Positions 1-14,349 of a DNA stretch of 64,000 nt are shown piece by piece (position 1 is the stretch's first letter; the number at the start of each line of letters is the position of its first letter). Source of the stretch: Microglena sp. YARC (Eukaryota; Chlorophyta; Chlorophyceae; Chlamydomonadales; Chlamydomonadaceae); assembly GCA_022414725.1 (NCBI GenBank), contig CM039466.1, forward strand, positions 38,201,281 to 38,265,280, read 5' to 3'. Under the pieces are notes generated by a model, which saw nothing but the letters and a program-made list of their open reading frames with translations, was not told the DNA's origin and did not search any database. The position numbers were made by a program, and so were the translations under genes.

Positions 1-51
1 TATCCAAGCTGATAGGTTATACGGCCCTTCATTTACTACCACTGCTTTGCG

Positions 52-420
52 ATGCAACTTCCGCGAGGACCTCCCGCCATTTTGAGAAACTCCATGACAT
101 GGATGGTCTTTCCTGGACGCGCGGGATGCGCAGTATCATTCTCAGCGATGGCTGCGACCAATCCTTCCAACGGAGGAACGGCTCCTCTTGATGATTGGCT
201 AGACGTTTGTGCACCAGCTGCCTCTGCTAGCGGTCATGAGAGTCCTTCCGCCATCGTGGAAGTAACCCCCCCCGGTCATTCCTCCATCTTCTCTTCCTTT
301 TCCTCCCCTGCCGTCTGTCGCCTCCTCCCGTCTGTCGTAGATGACTGTGACGTGCAGACTCAAGTCGGCGACTAGCCTGGACATCGGTGGAGATACCCCG
401 TCTTCGTCTGCTCGCGTCCT
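52..420 (+). pseudogene. copia gag N-terminus remnant
   Basis: The ATG at 52 opens a frame beginning MQLPRGPP, the same start as the gag frames at 51655 and 58268. Further on it keeps the shared blocks DWLD, CAPAASA and PSAI.EVTPP. It then diverges from the younger copies and is closed by a stop at 373-375. It is a broken gag start, not an active gene. Confidence 0.7.
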
Positions 421-1379
421 TGACGTCGCTAACCTTTCTCCGGTGTTTGAGGCTCTGCCTGTATACCGGAGGTTGCCAAGCCGACCAAGCTCCCTGCTGA
501 TGTCTACGTCGTCTTTGCCCCCTTTGCTCTGCCCAGCCGACGGTCGGCTACTGGCCTGAGCTTGCGCTCTAGTGGCTCTGTGCTACCTTCTGGAGAATTT
601 TTTCGATCAAGCTGGCGGATCGCCGGCACTGCCGTAGGGTTCGCCAGAGGAGGACGACCTACGCGTCTGGACCTGGAGATTCTGGAGGTGGTAGGAAGCA
701 GGGGGGTATGGTCAGCACCACTACGGGTGCTGCTCCCTCTACCCCCCAACCGGGTGAGTCGAGCGATAGAGGGGGGGACTTGGGATTGACTGATCATCGA
801 CGGCGGGATATTAGGACCTTTACATGCCTCGGCTCTGCTCTTCGCATCCTAGCGATAAATGTTCGAATTCTGCCCTTGCGATTTCCGATTTTCTGCCATT
901 GGTGCGATTTTCTGCACCAGGTGTGACTTGCTGCACTGTCATTCTCGTCTCCTTTTTCCCATACCTCAAATCTCGACTTCGACCTAACGCTTCCCCACCT
1001 TCTGTGATCCCAGGTCTCGGACTTCGCCCATGCTACAGGCCGCAGTGGACGCCGTCCTGGCCCTAGTCCAGCGGCCGTGGAGGATCTTTGGCATGATATC
1101 TTAGTGGATATTTTTCTCTCTTAGGCTCCTTGTGACCCCTGGGTGCGTTCCGTGGTTCGACAGAGGTTACTACTTTGTCTTCCCGTGCCCCTGGTTCCCC
1201 CCCTTAGGTGTATGCCTTAGCTACGTGAGTTTGAGTTCAAGTGTTTGAGTTCTGATAGGGCTTAGGAATTTTTAGTTAAGTGGTATAGAGGCATGGTTGA
1301 TCTCGATTAGTTGGGGTATGCATGAGTTGTTGATGATGACACTGCTCAGCATGGTGCTAGTGTGTTATCTTTGCGATCG

Positions 1380-1690
1380 CGTGTTCATCTAGGGAGACAA
1401 GACTCCTTCGGAGCTTTTCTTTGGGGTTGCACCTGATGTGTCGTTGTTGCGTTTGTTTGGTTGCCCTTGCTATGTAATCTTAGTATTGGGCAGTCACGCA
1501 ACAAGCTAGTTAAAAAGACATTATTTGGTAGACTGGTTGGGTATTCCCTGGTGAGTAAGGGTTATTATATTTGGGTTTCCAATGTTGCGCCAGTTAGTAG
1601 TGAGTAGTGATGTACTCTCTATCTCCAGTTCAGTTCTAAACTGTCTTTCTGGGTTCTCCCATTAGTATGGGTCCCCGTGCCCGCTTGCAT
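1380..1690 (+). pseudogene. copia integrase C-terminal remnant
   Basis: DNA here parallels 54970-55230 in the younger element, where the translation reads DKTPYELFFGV, then a VFGCPCYV-like block, then a GRLVGYSLVSKGY block. Here the frame is interrupted and several codons are lost, so it is a fossil of pol. Confidence 0.65.
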
Positions 1691-1894
1691 CCCTCCTGTC
1701 ATCAAACGGTGATATGTTATGTGTTACCGGTAATTCCCTACGCCCTTTAACAACCCCAATTGTTGTTGGCTGGCCTGGCTGGATGTATCATTGTTGCATT
1801 CTAGACCAGGGCCTGATCTTGCTGTATTGTGTGTGAAGTTTTAGGGCGGGTGGGGAGTTGGATATCCAACTATAATCTTAGCCGAATCTCAGGG

Positions 1895-2225
1895 GGTTGC
1901 CAGGCCCTCCTCTGTGCCACGTTTTAGCGGTGAAGCTTTAGGATTTAGACAGCCTTCGATCATAGTGGTACCTGGATCAGGTCCATTGACTAATAGTCGC
2001 CAACCTCCGACCACCTCGGATGGCTCGCGGGTGTCGATAATTCCGACGCCTCCTGTCGTCCCTGGTGGATTACTCGGGTCAAGCCCATGTGATGATGTAG
2101 CCGTTGCCGAATGGGTAAGTGATGATCTTGAACACTGGTCTAGCTTGATACTGTGTATGGCTGGGGGTGTTACAGTCAACCCAGGATTCATTGTTTTAGG
2201 TGCTGCTGGTTCTCATACGTAGGTT
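1895..2225 (+). pseudogene. copia pol spacer remnant (before RT)
   Basis: This block matches 55480-55800 of the younger element. Shared landmarks are the stretch around CAGGGGGT, the VIV.P.SGPL.(T/N)SR.PP coding pattern and the SDDLEHWS block. About 100 codons stay open here, but nothing recognisable as reverse transcriptase follows. Confidence 0.6.
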
Positions 2226-3682
2226 AACATGGCCCTATGTGTGAGTGCCTATTCCTCAGCACCTCCTAGACTGACTTATAGGGTAGTCTAGATTGGTGGA
2301 GCGTTACGACGCTTTGTTTAGGCAGCTTCCTTTCAGCTGTCTTTCTTGGTTTTGGTGGAAGTGGTACTTAATTCAGACCACCGTTATAGCGTCTTGATGG
2401 TTTCTGACTCTTAGTTCCATAGGCAGATGGTTCGTTCGGTGGAGCTCATCATAGATTAGCTATTTCTTTTTACTCCACACTGTTTTTAGATCACCAGCCC
2501 CTCATGTGATTGGAACTTTTTGTGGAGTGTAGTAGTTGTTTCCCTTCGGATTTTACTGTGAATTGGTGGGCTGGGTAATCTTGCAGTTGTACTTGCAGAT
2601 GTACCGCCGCTCACCTCTTTCTTGTTTTCCGAGTGTATTTCAAGCGCCCTTTCAGTCCATCCTTTGCAGTAAATTCTTTGGAGTCCTTTTTATGCGTTTA
2701 CTATTTTTCAGGTGGACAATAGGTTTTATGTACTATGGTTGTACATCTACCCTTCTATTGTTCATTGAACTGTGTTTCCTTTGTTGGTTACAAGTTTCTT
2801 GAAAATTTAACTTCGCATCCTTTGGATTTATTCAGTTACTGCAGGTTTGGTTTGCTTGTGGTTAGGCGCTTGGTGTGTCTTGAGTGCATGAGTTCTTTGC
2901 GGTGCAATACCCACCTCTTAGAATGTTTTTCGTTAGTGCCGTAGCTGGGGATTTATGATAATTAACTTTCATAAATCTTCTTACTTCCATCTTTGAGTGA
3001 GAAACCAGTTTCATCATGGTTTTTCATCCCAACCTAGTCATGAATTCTATGCTAAGAATAGTTTTTAAGGTAGTGGATTTTTCCATCGACTTTTTTTTCC
3101 ATCGTAGTCTTTAGTGTCCTCTTGTCTGCGTCCTTTAGGCTTTGATTCTCTCGTGAGCTGCGCTCACACGATATTTCAATCCGTCTCTTTGGTTATCATT
3201 GATTGGCGTTAGGTTCCTATTCCCGGATCGGGTTTTCTATACGTTGTTCCCCAACTTTGATATAACGATTTTTTCAGTCTTCTCTTTAGGTTAAGTTCTC
3301 GGTTCTTTCAGTCACCGTTGTTCCCCTTCCTTTGGGTATTAGGATTGATTTCTGTTTGGCCTCCCTGTTGCTTTTCTGGTTTGGTGCCTACTATTCTGGA
3401 TGAATAGTATTTTGCGCTTACCATGGGATGGTTACATTTCCATTTTTGGTCTCAGCTCAGCTCGGTATGACCCAAGTTTTTTGCTGCTACATTTTCGGAG
3501 TGCTACAGTGGTTTTTTGGTTCATCCTTTCTCATCCTTTTATTTTAGACAAGGCTTTCTTTCTGGTTTCCTGTTTTTCCGCCGTTCCTTAATAATGTTTG
3601 TTTCCTACCAGTTTATGGTTCTATGTCCCCAGTGCCATAGGTGGAGTACTAGTATTGTATGTCACCTGCGTCATAGGTGGAG

Positions 3683-3973
3683 TATCAGCATGAATAGCGG
3701 TGCTCTCGCTTGTTTTATGTCTTGGTGACTCCTTGTGTACTCCCTATCGGTCCTGACAGTACTATGTCAGCTTCCTGTTGACTGCGTCATCGGTTCTTCT
3801 GACACGCGCTGTCTAGCCTGTACCCTGATCAGGTTCCAGGCTACCGCCCCCTTTCCTCCACTGGTGCCCCTTAATGGGTCTCCTGTGCTTGTAACTTATT
3901 CTCGTCTCCGCATTTATAGATTGGCGTGCTGCACACACAAAGTCCACTCTCCGGAGTGTTATCCAAGCTGATA
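3683..3973 (+). repeat. copia LTR (3' LTR of the element at 1-3973)
   Basis: A 291-bp LTR bounded by TATCAGC and GCTGATA. It is preceded by the purine-rich AGGTGGAG that precedes LTRs elsewhere in the window (a likely polypurine tract). It is closer to the LTR at 49840-50137 than to those at 51294 and 57906. Confidence 0.85.
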
Positions 3974-5178
3974 AGGAGACGAGGATGAAAGTGCAGCAAG
4001 TCGCACCTGGTGCAGAAAATCGCACCAATGGCAGAAAATCGCAAATCGCAAGGGCAGAAATCGAAAATTTATTGCTAGGATGCGAAGAGCAGAGCCGAGG
4101 CATGTAAAGGTCCTAATATCCCGCCGTCGATGATCAGTCAATCCCAAGTCCCCCCCTCTATCGCTCGACTCACCCGGTTGGGGGGTAGAGGGAGCAGCAC
4201 CCGTAGTGGTGCTGACCATACCCCCCTGCTTCCTACCACCTCCAGAATCTCCAGGTCCAGACGCGTAGGTCGTTCTCCTCTGGCGAACCCTACGGCAGTG
4301 CCGGCGATCCGCCAGCTTGATCGAAAAAATTCTCCAGAAGGTAGCACAGAGCCACTAGAGCGCAAGCTCATGCCAGTAGCCGACCGTCGGCTGGGCAGAG
4401 CAAAGGGGGTCACAGACAACGTAGACATCAGCAGGGAGGTTGGTCGGCTTGGCAACCTCCGGTTCCGCAGGCAGAGCCGCAAACACCGGAGAAATGGTAG
4501 CGACGTCAAGGACGCGAGCAGACGAAGACAGGGTATCTCCACCGATGTCCAGGCTAGTCGCCGACTTGAGTCTGCACGTCACAGTCATCTACGACAGACG
4601 GGAGGAGGAAAAGGAAGAGAAGATGGAGAAATAACTGGGGGGGTGGCTTCCACGATGGCGGAAGGAGACTCCTCTCCGGCAGCAGAGGCCGCTGGCGCGC
4701 AAACATCAAGCCAATTTGTCGTCATGTCAGGACTTCGGAACTTCCAGAATTAAGCTCGTTGAAGCCAAGTAGAGGACGACGGAGAAGATGCATTAAGCAG
4801 TGGTACCATGATGAGCCCAATGACCTATCAGCTTTAATACACTCCGTAGAGTGGACAGAGATGATTGCGACGGAACAGACGCGCCAATCTATACACGGAG
4901 ACGAGAATAATTAAAGTGACTGGGGACACACATAAGACCCCAGTGGAGGAAAGGAAGCAAGCCTGGAACCTAACAAGGGTACAGGCTATACAGCACGTGT
5001 TAGGGGATCAGGGGAGTCCCCTGCGTCCGACGCAGCCCACCAGAAGAGCTGTCACCGTGTCATGAAGGATGACACAGTCTACGGGAAGCTGTTACTATCT
5101 ACCAGCATAGTTCTAAGGAAGTACAGTATTAGTCACCAAGACATAAAACGATCAAGTGAACCGCAATTGATGCTGATA
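3974..5178 (-). mobile_element. Inverted, truncated Ty1/copia 5' end
   Basis: Read on the minus strand this is an LTR (5178 to 4826) followed by 5' internal sequence (4825 to 3974). The internal part is the reverse complement of roughly 15-950 of this window, and the gag start region is recognisable. It stops abruptly at 3974, exactly where the + strand LTR ends. The LTR is 353 bp with the same TATCAGC/GCTGATA ends. Confidence 0.8.
4826..5178 (-). repeat. copia LTR, inverted
   Basis: Reverse complement of the LTR type seen at 51294-51617 and 57906-58230, with identical terminal heptamers. A G-run directly follows its outer end. Confidence 0.8.
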
Positions 5179-6408
5179 TAGGGGGGGGGGGGTGTTCCAG
5201 CGGGGTGCCTGAAGCGATCAGAAGTGTTTCTGGGCCTGAGATCCTTTTTCTTCGGTTGTTACGCCAGCAAGGGTTGAAGACACTCCAGGTGCGCGGGAGC
5301 TCGGGATCTACGGACAGGATAACAGACTTGATGCGCTCAAGTCTGTTGCAGTGGAACACGGGGCGGCAGTGATGAGTAATAACTTCTAGCTTTCCGGAGC
5401 GATATGTCGTAAGCACTCTCACAGGAAGGATAGGGCGTTACTTTACATCGTGATAGCATGTCAGGCGACATGGCAGGTATAAGAAGAGAAAGGCGACAGT
5501 ACCTCAGGGTTACTGCCGCCGGTAGTGCTGGCCCTATCGGGCAGATGGCACTTACAATGGAAGCTTCCAGGCAGAGGGCCTGGCGCACTAAGACACTCTA
5601 GCTGGACCGGGAGAACCGGTCTATAACAGTTTGGGGGGGTCGTCGGTGGAGAGATGGGAGCAAAAAATGATACCCCCATTTTGAACTATAGCATTCTCCA
5701 AGTTCCCGTTCGGATGTGGCAGCTTCTCCTGTGAGTCTAGAGTAATATGTGTGGAAAGGTAGCACCCACATGGATGGCTGCTCATCAAGTGCTCGGCCTC
5801 GGGACATGCATATAATGTCGCAAACAGCTAGGCTACGAGGCTGTTAGGGACATCTGATCAGAGTCCTAACAGCCATCGGTAGTCTAGCTGGTTGTGACAG
5901 TGGCAGAGTCCGATACACAGTTCCCTTTTGCCTGAGGGTTGAAAACTAATTGTGCTGCGGGGAAGGAACCATCTAGTGTTGAGGAGGCGAGCAGCAAACA
6001 GCAGCCTGGCTACCTCGGTAATTTATCACGCCGTGTGTGTTCCTCCTTCGGGGTGAAAATATTCACATCTAGACCTCGATAATGGAGAGGCTTCATTCCC
6101 ATGCTTGCCGCCTGCGGGCAAGAAAAAACTGGGAAGGAGGCTTCTGCGCAACCGTTAAAAAATAAGCGCTTCTTACAAACGAGGCTCCTGCAGCATTGCG
6201 AGGACCAGGGTGTGTGGTGCAGTTCAAAACGAGAACAACAGACGTCTGCAGCTATTTTAAATGGAGTGATGCGCCGACCACCCCGCATCCGGGCCCGCCC
6301 CCGGTAGCTAGGCCCATATCGAAGTTCCACGTTTGGCATGCCTCTAATTGCATGTCTCATCTAATCTAAGCCGAGTTGCGGAGAAGGTTGCAATATTCCA
6401 TCCTCGCT
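5179..6408. other. Intergenic, no gene recognised
   Basis: Only short overlapping frames on both strands and no recognisable protein. It starts with a G-run at about 5180-5190. An imperfect palindrome at about 5825-5892 has arms of roughly 25 bases (CTGTTAGG against CCTAACAG at its core). Confidence 0.6.
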
Positions 6409-7048
6409 TGTAACACTGATGATCTGGTTGCTTGAAGTGCCGCTTTAGATGAAACCTACAATACAGACACTACACACTTAACTAAAATGGCAGTACGAGT
6501 ATGGTATTGCTACACTCTGACTAACACAGGTGTACTTCTCTTACTGTCTACACAAAGTGAAACCAAGACTGGTCTGCGACACTGGTGACTAATCCCACGT
6601 AGGTAGAAAGATAGACACGGGATTAGACCTGTACTTCTCAAGGGGCCTGAGGGTGTCGTACGTCACGAGTAAAACGAGATCCGTACCTACGGCAGGAAAG
6701 ACAGTCGAGCGCTATTACTTGCTCTACTGCTCTAGGGAACTTCGCTAATTTCCGTTCTATGACAGGACAGAGAAGGAACGGCGCTAATGCTCGTAACTTT
6801 CCGGGGGGAACTAATATAATTCGAGCCTAAGCACAAGGATCAGGCGGAATAGCACCACGAAGGTACGTACTTCCTTAGAGGTCTGGTATCCAGGGCTTGT
6901 AACCAGGGTCTTGGGTCGCGACAAGGATATGTCCGAGTGCGATGCGGGAATCAAAGACAAACTCACGTAGAGGAAACTGGGACAAGGGACGGGGCTCCAG
7001 GGGTGACTCTTGACTCGGGGTTACAAGTGAACTTGCTCCGAAACCAAG
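6409..7048 (+). repeat. Direct duplication, copy A (about 640 bp)
   Basis: Starts TGTAACACTGATGATCTGG and is repeated immediately downstream from 7049. Shared landmarks in order are GTATGGTATTGCTACACT, AATCCCACGTAGGTAG, CTCGTAACTTTCCGGGG and GACTCGGGGTTACAAG. The copies are clearly homologous but differ by many small indels. Copy A lacks the two insertions found in copy B, so it preserves both empty target sites. No coding potential recognised. Confidence 0.9.
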
Positions 7049-7219
7049 TGTAACACTGATGATCTGGTTGCTTTGGTGCTTTAGAGTGACCTACAATACA
7101 GCAGTTACACATTTACTGATGAGCAGACGAGTATGGTATTGCTACACTCTGACTAACACAGGTGTACTTCTCTTACTTCTGCACAAGTGAACCAGACTGG
7201 TCTGCGACACTGGTGACTA

Positions 7220-7844
7220 CAGCTTGTTTCCAACTGTTGGGTCCGGTAAGGATTGTGTTCGGAGGGTTTAGACTCGACCTCTAACCGGGCCTTAACTTTC
7301 GGGAAGATGGTTGGAAACGTTCCACCAGTTAAGCAGTCTTTTGCACCTGACCAGGTCAGTTCAAAATGGGTCAACATGGCAAATGCGCTCTGCAGCACTC
7401 CCTCGCGATTCAGACGCTGATTTCAGCGTTTATTCCACTTCTGTCCGCTGCTAGTTGCCTCAGGAAGATCAGTCGAAAATTGCGTGGCAGGGACGGTGCC
7501 CTGCTGCTGCGAATCCATCTTAGAGAAACTGTGCGATCAATGATGAGTGTCCGAGAAAGAAAGAAGGATGCGGGACTCCAAAGAAGCGTGATTTTTAAGA
7601 GGCGCGCTCCAACTTCGTGACGTCACCATATCTCATTCATCAACCGAACTTAACCGCCCCTTAACTTTCTTTAATGGCGGGGGGGGGGGGGGGGGGGGGG
7701 GGGGCGCCATTGCACTAACCGGACGGTTGGTCTTTAACCGGACCTTAACCTTTTGTGTTTCCGACCAAACACCGGTTAGCGCCGAAAATAACGAATTTAA
7801 CCGCCGCTTAACCGGACCCTTATTAACTGGTTGGAAACAAGCTG
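7220..7844. mobile_element. Non-autonomous DNA transposon, 3-bp TSD
   Basis: A 625-bp insertion with perfect 15-bp terminal inverted repeats beginning CAGCTTGTTTCCAAC. It is flanked by CTA at 7217-7219 and 7845-7847. The related empty site at 6589-6591 has a single CTA. The interior holds repeated TTAACCGG/CCGGTTAA motifs and a G homopolymer at about 7680-7704. It carries no transposase. The 3-bp duplication fits PIF/Harbinger-like or CACTA-like elements. The termini do not begin CACTA, so the superfamily is left open. Confidence 0.85.
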
Positions 7845-8289
7845 CTAATCCCACGTAGGTAGGAAAGATTGACACGGCGATTAGACCCGTACCTTCTCAA
7901 GGGGAGGTGTTGTACGTCGGCGAGTAAAACGAAATCCGTCACCAACGCAGGAAAGACAGTCTACGCGCTATTAACTTGCTCGTACTGCTTAGGGGGGACT
8001 TCGCTAGTTCCGTCTATGACAAGACAGAGAGGAACAGGCGCTAATGCTCGTAACTTTCCGGGGGGAACTTATATAATTCGAGCCCTAAGCACAAGGATTA
8101 GGCAATAGCACCACCAAGGTACGTACTTGCTCAGAGGTCTTGGGTATCCAGGGCTTGGTAACCGAGGTCTTGGGTCGCGACATGGATATGTCCGACTGGG
8201 CGATGCGGGGAATCAAAGACAACTCACGTAGAGGAAACTGGAACAAAGGGACGGGCTCTAGGGGTGACTCTTGACTCGGGGTTACAAAG

Positions 8290-9986
8290 CAGGGTACTTC
8301 AATTGGCCAATATTGACCAGCGCTGTAGCGGCACTGGAGAAAAAAGTATCCTGCGCTATAAGCGCAGAGGCAAAAAAAAACGCAGCGCTTTCCAAAAGCC
8401 TTAAAAAAAAGCGCTACACAAAAAGAAAAAAACTGCGCTTTAAGCGCGCAACCGATTTTTTTCCCAGCGCTTTTCCTGTGCAGCTGGTGAACTGGGGTGC
8501 CAGAGAGACTCTTGTGGGTGGTGTGTGTGTGGGGGGGGGGGGGGGAGGTGGAAACCTGTTTACAAAAATTGGGAGGTGGAAACCCGGAGGGGAAGTTAGT
8601 CCGGGGGCTCTTGGTCGGGCTAATCTGACAGGGATATCAGCAAATCAAGATCTCCTGTTCGAACGCACGTGGCGCACCGATTGAATTGAATAGAAACCTG
8701 TTACAAATTGAAGGATCGGCTGAAGCATGCACGGATGGAGTGCGAGTGTCTCGTGGGACAGAACACCGCAAGGCCGAAGGACCGGCTGAAGCATCAGTGC
8801 AGCCGCAATTGGTTCCTTCCGCTTCGTCGGGAACGCAGAAACGGCAACGGCATCCGGCTGCACAAAGTGGAAGGAGTTGATTCTAGCCAAGAAGATATGA
8901 TGCATTCCAGCAGATTCCAGGACATAGGTCGCAACTCGATAAGCAAACACACACAGATACAGCTCGATCAAATTATGTACCCAAGCAATCGAACATACTC
9001 GTGGCCCAGTAGTTCTTTGGTCTTCGCTGTCGGGACCCCAGCGGTCTTGGCCTTCTTCGTCGGGTTATCCTGCTTGCCCATCGCAGCGTAGGGGCGACTA
9101 GGAGAGCGGTAGGTGACTAGGAGAGCGGTAGGGTGACTAGGAGAGGCAGCAGAGGCGAGCAGAGGCGAGCAGCAGAGGCGACAGGCGAGTAGAGCAGGAA
9201 GGAGGAGGCGGAAAGGAAGAGAGAGAGGAGGAGCAGGAGGAGGAGAGTGAAAAGGAGGTGGCGAAGGAGAAGTGAGGAGCGAGGACTGCGACTTGTCGAC
9301 TGGGGCGACGAGGAGTCGAGGACAAGCGACTTTCACAAGGGGGACAGGAAAAAGTTTAGACACTTGATGTCAGCGCGTTCCAGGAATTCGGCAGGTCACA
9401 AGTCAACAAGCTGAAAGAGTACTCGACTCGTCGATTCAGACGCAATCGAACTTACGTGTGGTGGGTTAGAAGGAGCCTATCAGACTTGAGCAGTCAGCTG
9501 TGATGAAATGGCAACAGATGAGCTGCAGATGAGCAGGGGCGAGGAACGGAAGCGTTGAATAAGCCCAGAGATAGGATTTTGACTTACCCACACTCTGCCG
9601 GGTGTATGTATTTAACAGTCCAGAATACGGTTGTTTCCGTTTTAGTTAGCGTTCAAATTGCGAACGGTCGACGGCTCGCCGCGTGCTGGTACAGTGCTAC
9701 CTAGTCAGGATGGCTGCCTCACACTATTTGAATCCCACCCCTTGAGTCACTCAGTCAGTCACTCAATGAGTCAGTGACTGTCATTCAAAAAATTGAGAAA
9801 GCGCACAGGGGGACTGCGGGTTCCAGCGCTTTCTGTGAGAGACCTGAAAAGAGGAAAGCGCAGACTAGTGTTCAAAAAGACAGCGCGCTAAGCGCACAGG
9901 GGTTGCAAAAATCTGCGCTATAGCGCGCAAGGGTGTCAAAAAGTCAGCGCTCAAAAGCGCAAAAGCGCGCGCTTTGAAGTACCCTG
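8290..9986. mobile_element. hAT-type element, 1.7 kb, probably non-autonomous
   Basis: Termini CAGGGTACTTCAA and TTGAAGTACCCTG form inverted repeats. The flanks are GTTACAAAG (8281-8289) and GTTACAAG (9987-9994), an 8-bp target duplication with one extra A on the left. Copy A of the surrounding duplication has one GTTACAAG at the empty site. The CAGGG ends and 8-bp duplication are typical of the hAT superfamily. Both subterminal regions are dense in AGCGC/GCGCT motifs. The centre holds AGGAGG-rich sequence and only short frames. One minus-strand frame (9363-8968) ends in a basic stretch after an internal Met, but I cannot identify it and see no transposase signature. Confidence 0.87.
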
Positions 9987-9994
9987 GTTACAAG

Positions 9995-10295
9995 TGAAAT
10001 AGAATATAATTGAAGACTCAGGCGTAGGCACTCTATTTATAGGTCTTCAGAGGGCGGCGAAATCTAGGTTACATAAACCATGCTTGGCCCCCTTCAATTG
10101 GCGCAACTAGATCAGAATCGGGACGATTGGACGGTCCCCTACTATAACGACGGAACCTTCCACAGGAACCTTCCACAAACTACTACTCGAAGCTCTCATA
10201 TCTGACTGTACTGCGCTACGTGCGCGTATATTCGTGTCACACCCAAATCGTGGTGTAACATCGCTCGTCGCTCCATGCAGTGCCTTCTGCGGGGC
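9995..10295. other. Unique spacer before microsatellite
   Basis: About 300 bases with no coding frame of note, leading into the CTAT array. Confidence 0.5.
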
Positions 10296-12921
<2,626 letters not shown>

Positions 12922-14347
12922 ATTAGAGTTGCGTTGTCCGCCCGACGACCGACTGACCGACCGACCGTTGTCACGGGTTTAGGGCTTAACTGGCAATGGT
13001 TCCGCTTATCTGGCAAGCATTTCCCTCATGGTCTGGCACATTTACACCTCAACCGCCAACTGCTGATCTGGCACAAGTCCCTCGATTTTCAAACGCTTTC
13101 ACCTCCCCCGACGAGCTCAAACCCGCATCTATCATTCACCTGCTTTCACCTTGCGACAGCGCCAAGCGCGCTCTTCGCGCTCCGCGATCTGACAATGCCT
13201 TGCGCCCACACCACAATGGAGCTTGCTCCCTCACCCAAGCATGTTTGTCTTCAACTTTTTCTCCATTCCCGGATTTGCACGCGCACTTTTACTGTCCACT
13301 AACTTCGATATGAGCTCTTGCTGAACCACCTAACCTTGCTGCTCTCCCCGTTACAACACTCTCTTCTCCTTCTCCTGCTCGCTCGCTGGCTGCTTTTCCA
13401 TCGCGTGATCCCCATCTCCTCGCTTAATCGTTCAATCTACACAAGCATGGACCAGCCCTGGGAACCTCAAATCAGCGATAGGCAGGTGTTCTAGACCAGT
13501 TTGGGCCAAACCACCTCAGTCGCTTATGAGCGCTCACCCAGAAGCTATTTCTCCACGAGTATTACAACTGCTGCCGTTGAATTGAATGCTTGACGCCCTT
13601 TTTTCACTTGCAACAGGGACAAAGCTCTGATAAGGCGCGCTCATGGCCAACATGCTTTGCACTGGGCGGGAATGCGTGCCCTTCTACTCCCTGCCGGCAT
13701 CAATGCCTAACAATTTCGCGCTGCATGCAGATTGTTCTCGGACCTCTCACTGACAGCTGCTCCCTGCTTTTCCCCCCAAGCCTTCAATTCCAGCGAGGGC
13801 ATAGCTGATAGCTGATGGGCAACGCATTTATTCCTGCAGCGATGTGTCTGCTTTGTACCAAACGAGCGACTCTTTGGTTCAGGAGTTTGGCGGGGTGGGA
13901 AGGGTCCGCTCGCGAAATGCTATGCCTAACATGCTCCCTGGATGCTACTTCCCTTGCCCTCTAACTTCGGTCAAACCTGAAATGTATCGCATTGATTCCT
14001 ACAACGCTGTATGTGTCCGTTTCCCCAGGAATCAAGCTGCTCTTGGGGGGGGGTGGGGGGGGGGGGGCGGGGGGGGGGGGGCATACATGCATGGGGTGGT
14101 TGGTAATGGTGTTGCGTGTACATTTGTGTTGTGGCCATCTGCCACTCAACTGTCAGTGTGATGGTGATGATCATGGAAACAGTGCACGATGACAAGCCAC
14201 CTAATGTGAATGGGGATGGAAAATGAGTGGGTGGGTGACCCCGGGATGACCCTCCAAAAGTCATTTCATTGGTTGGGGGTCGTGGGTAGGGAGGAGGCCC
14301 CTGGAGGAGGCCTGCCGTCGGTACAACGGGCACACTGCCCTAGTCGG
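12922..14347. other. Intergenic, no gene recognised
   Basis: Short frames only. Contains a G-rich tract at about 14045-14080. No domain, splice pattern or repeat family is assignable. Confidence 0.5.
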
Positions 14348-14349
14348 TA

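Larger units (their letters stand above)
1..3973 (+). mobile_element. Decayed Ty1/copia retrotransposon (older subfamily)
   Basis: The window opens on the last 14 bases of a 5' LTR (ending GCTGATA). A degenerate internal region follows to 3682, then a 3' LTR at 3683-3973. Blocks match the intact elements at 51-64 kb in order: the gag start at 52, integrase-region DNA at about 1380-1690, the spacer before RT at about 1895-2225, and the 3' untranslated block at about 3180-3260. RT and RNase H are not recognisable and no long frame survives. The match is by eye to the copies in this same window, so the order is secure but the deletion limits are approximate. Confidence 0.85.
7049..9994 (+). repeat. 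Direct duplication, copy B, with two transposon insertions
   Basis: Second copy of the 640-bp block. It is interrupted at 7220-7844 and again at 8290-9986 by elements absent from copy A. Removing them restores collinearity with copy A up to GGTTACAAG. Confidence 0.88.

Noticed and set aside
8968..9363. Minus-strand 131-codon frame in the hAT element as a transposase
   Set aside because: It is low-complexity Ser/Pro/Leu with a short basic tail and shows no BED finger or hAT dimerisation signature.
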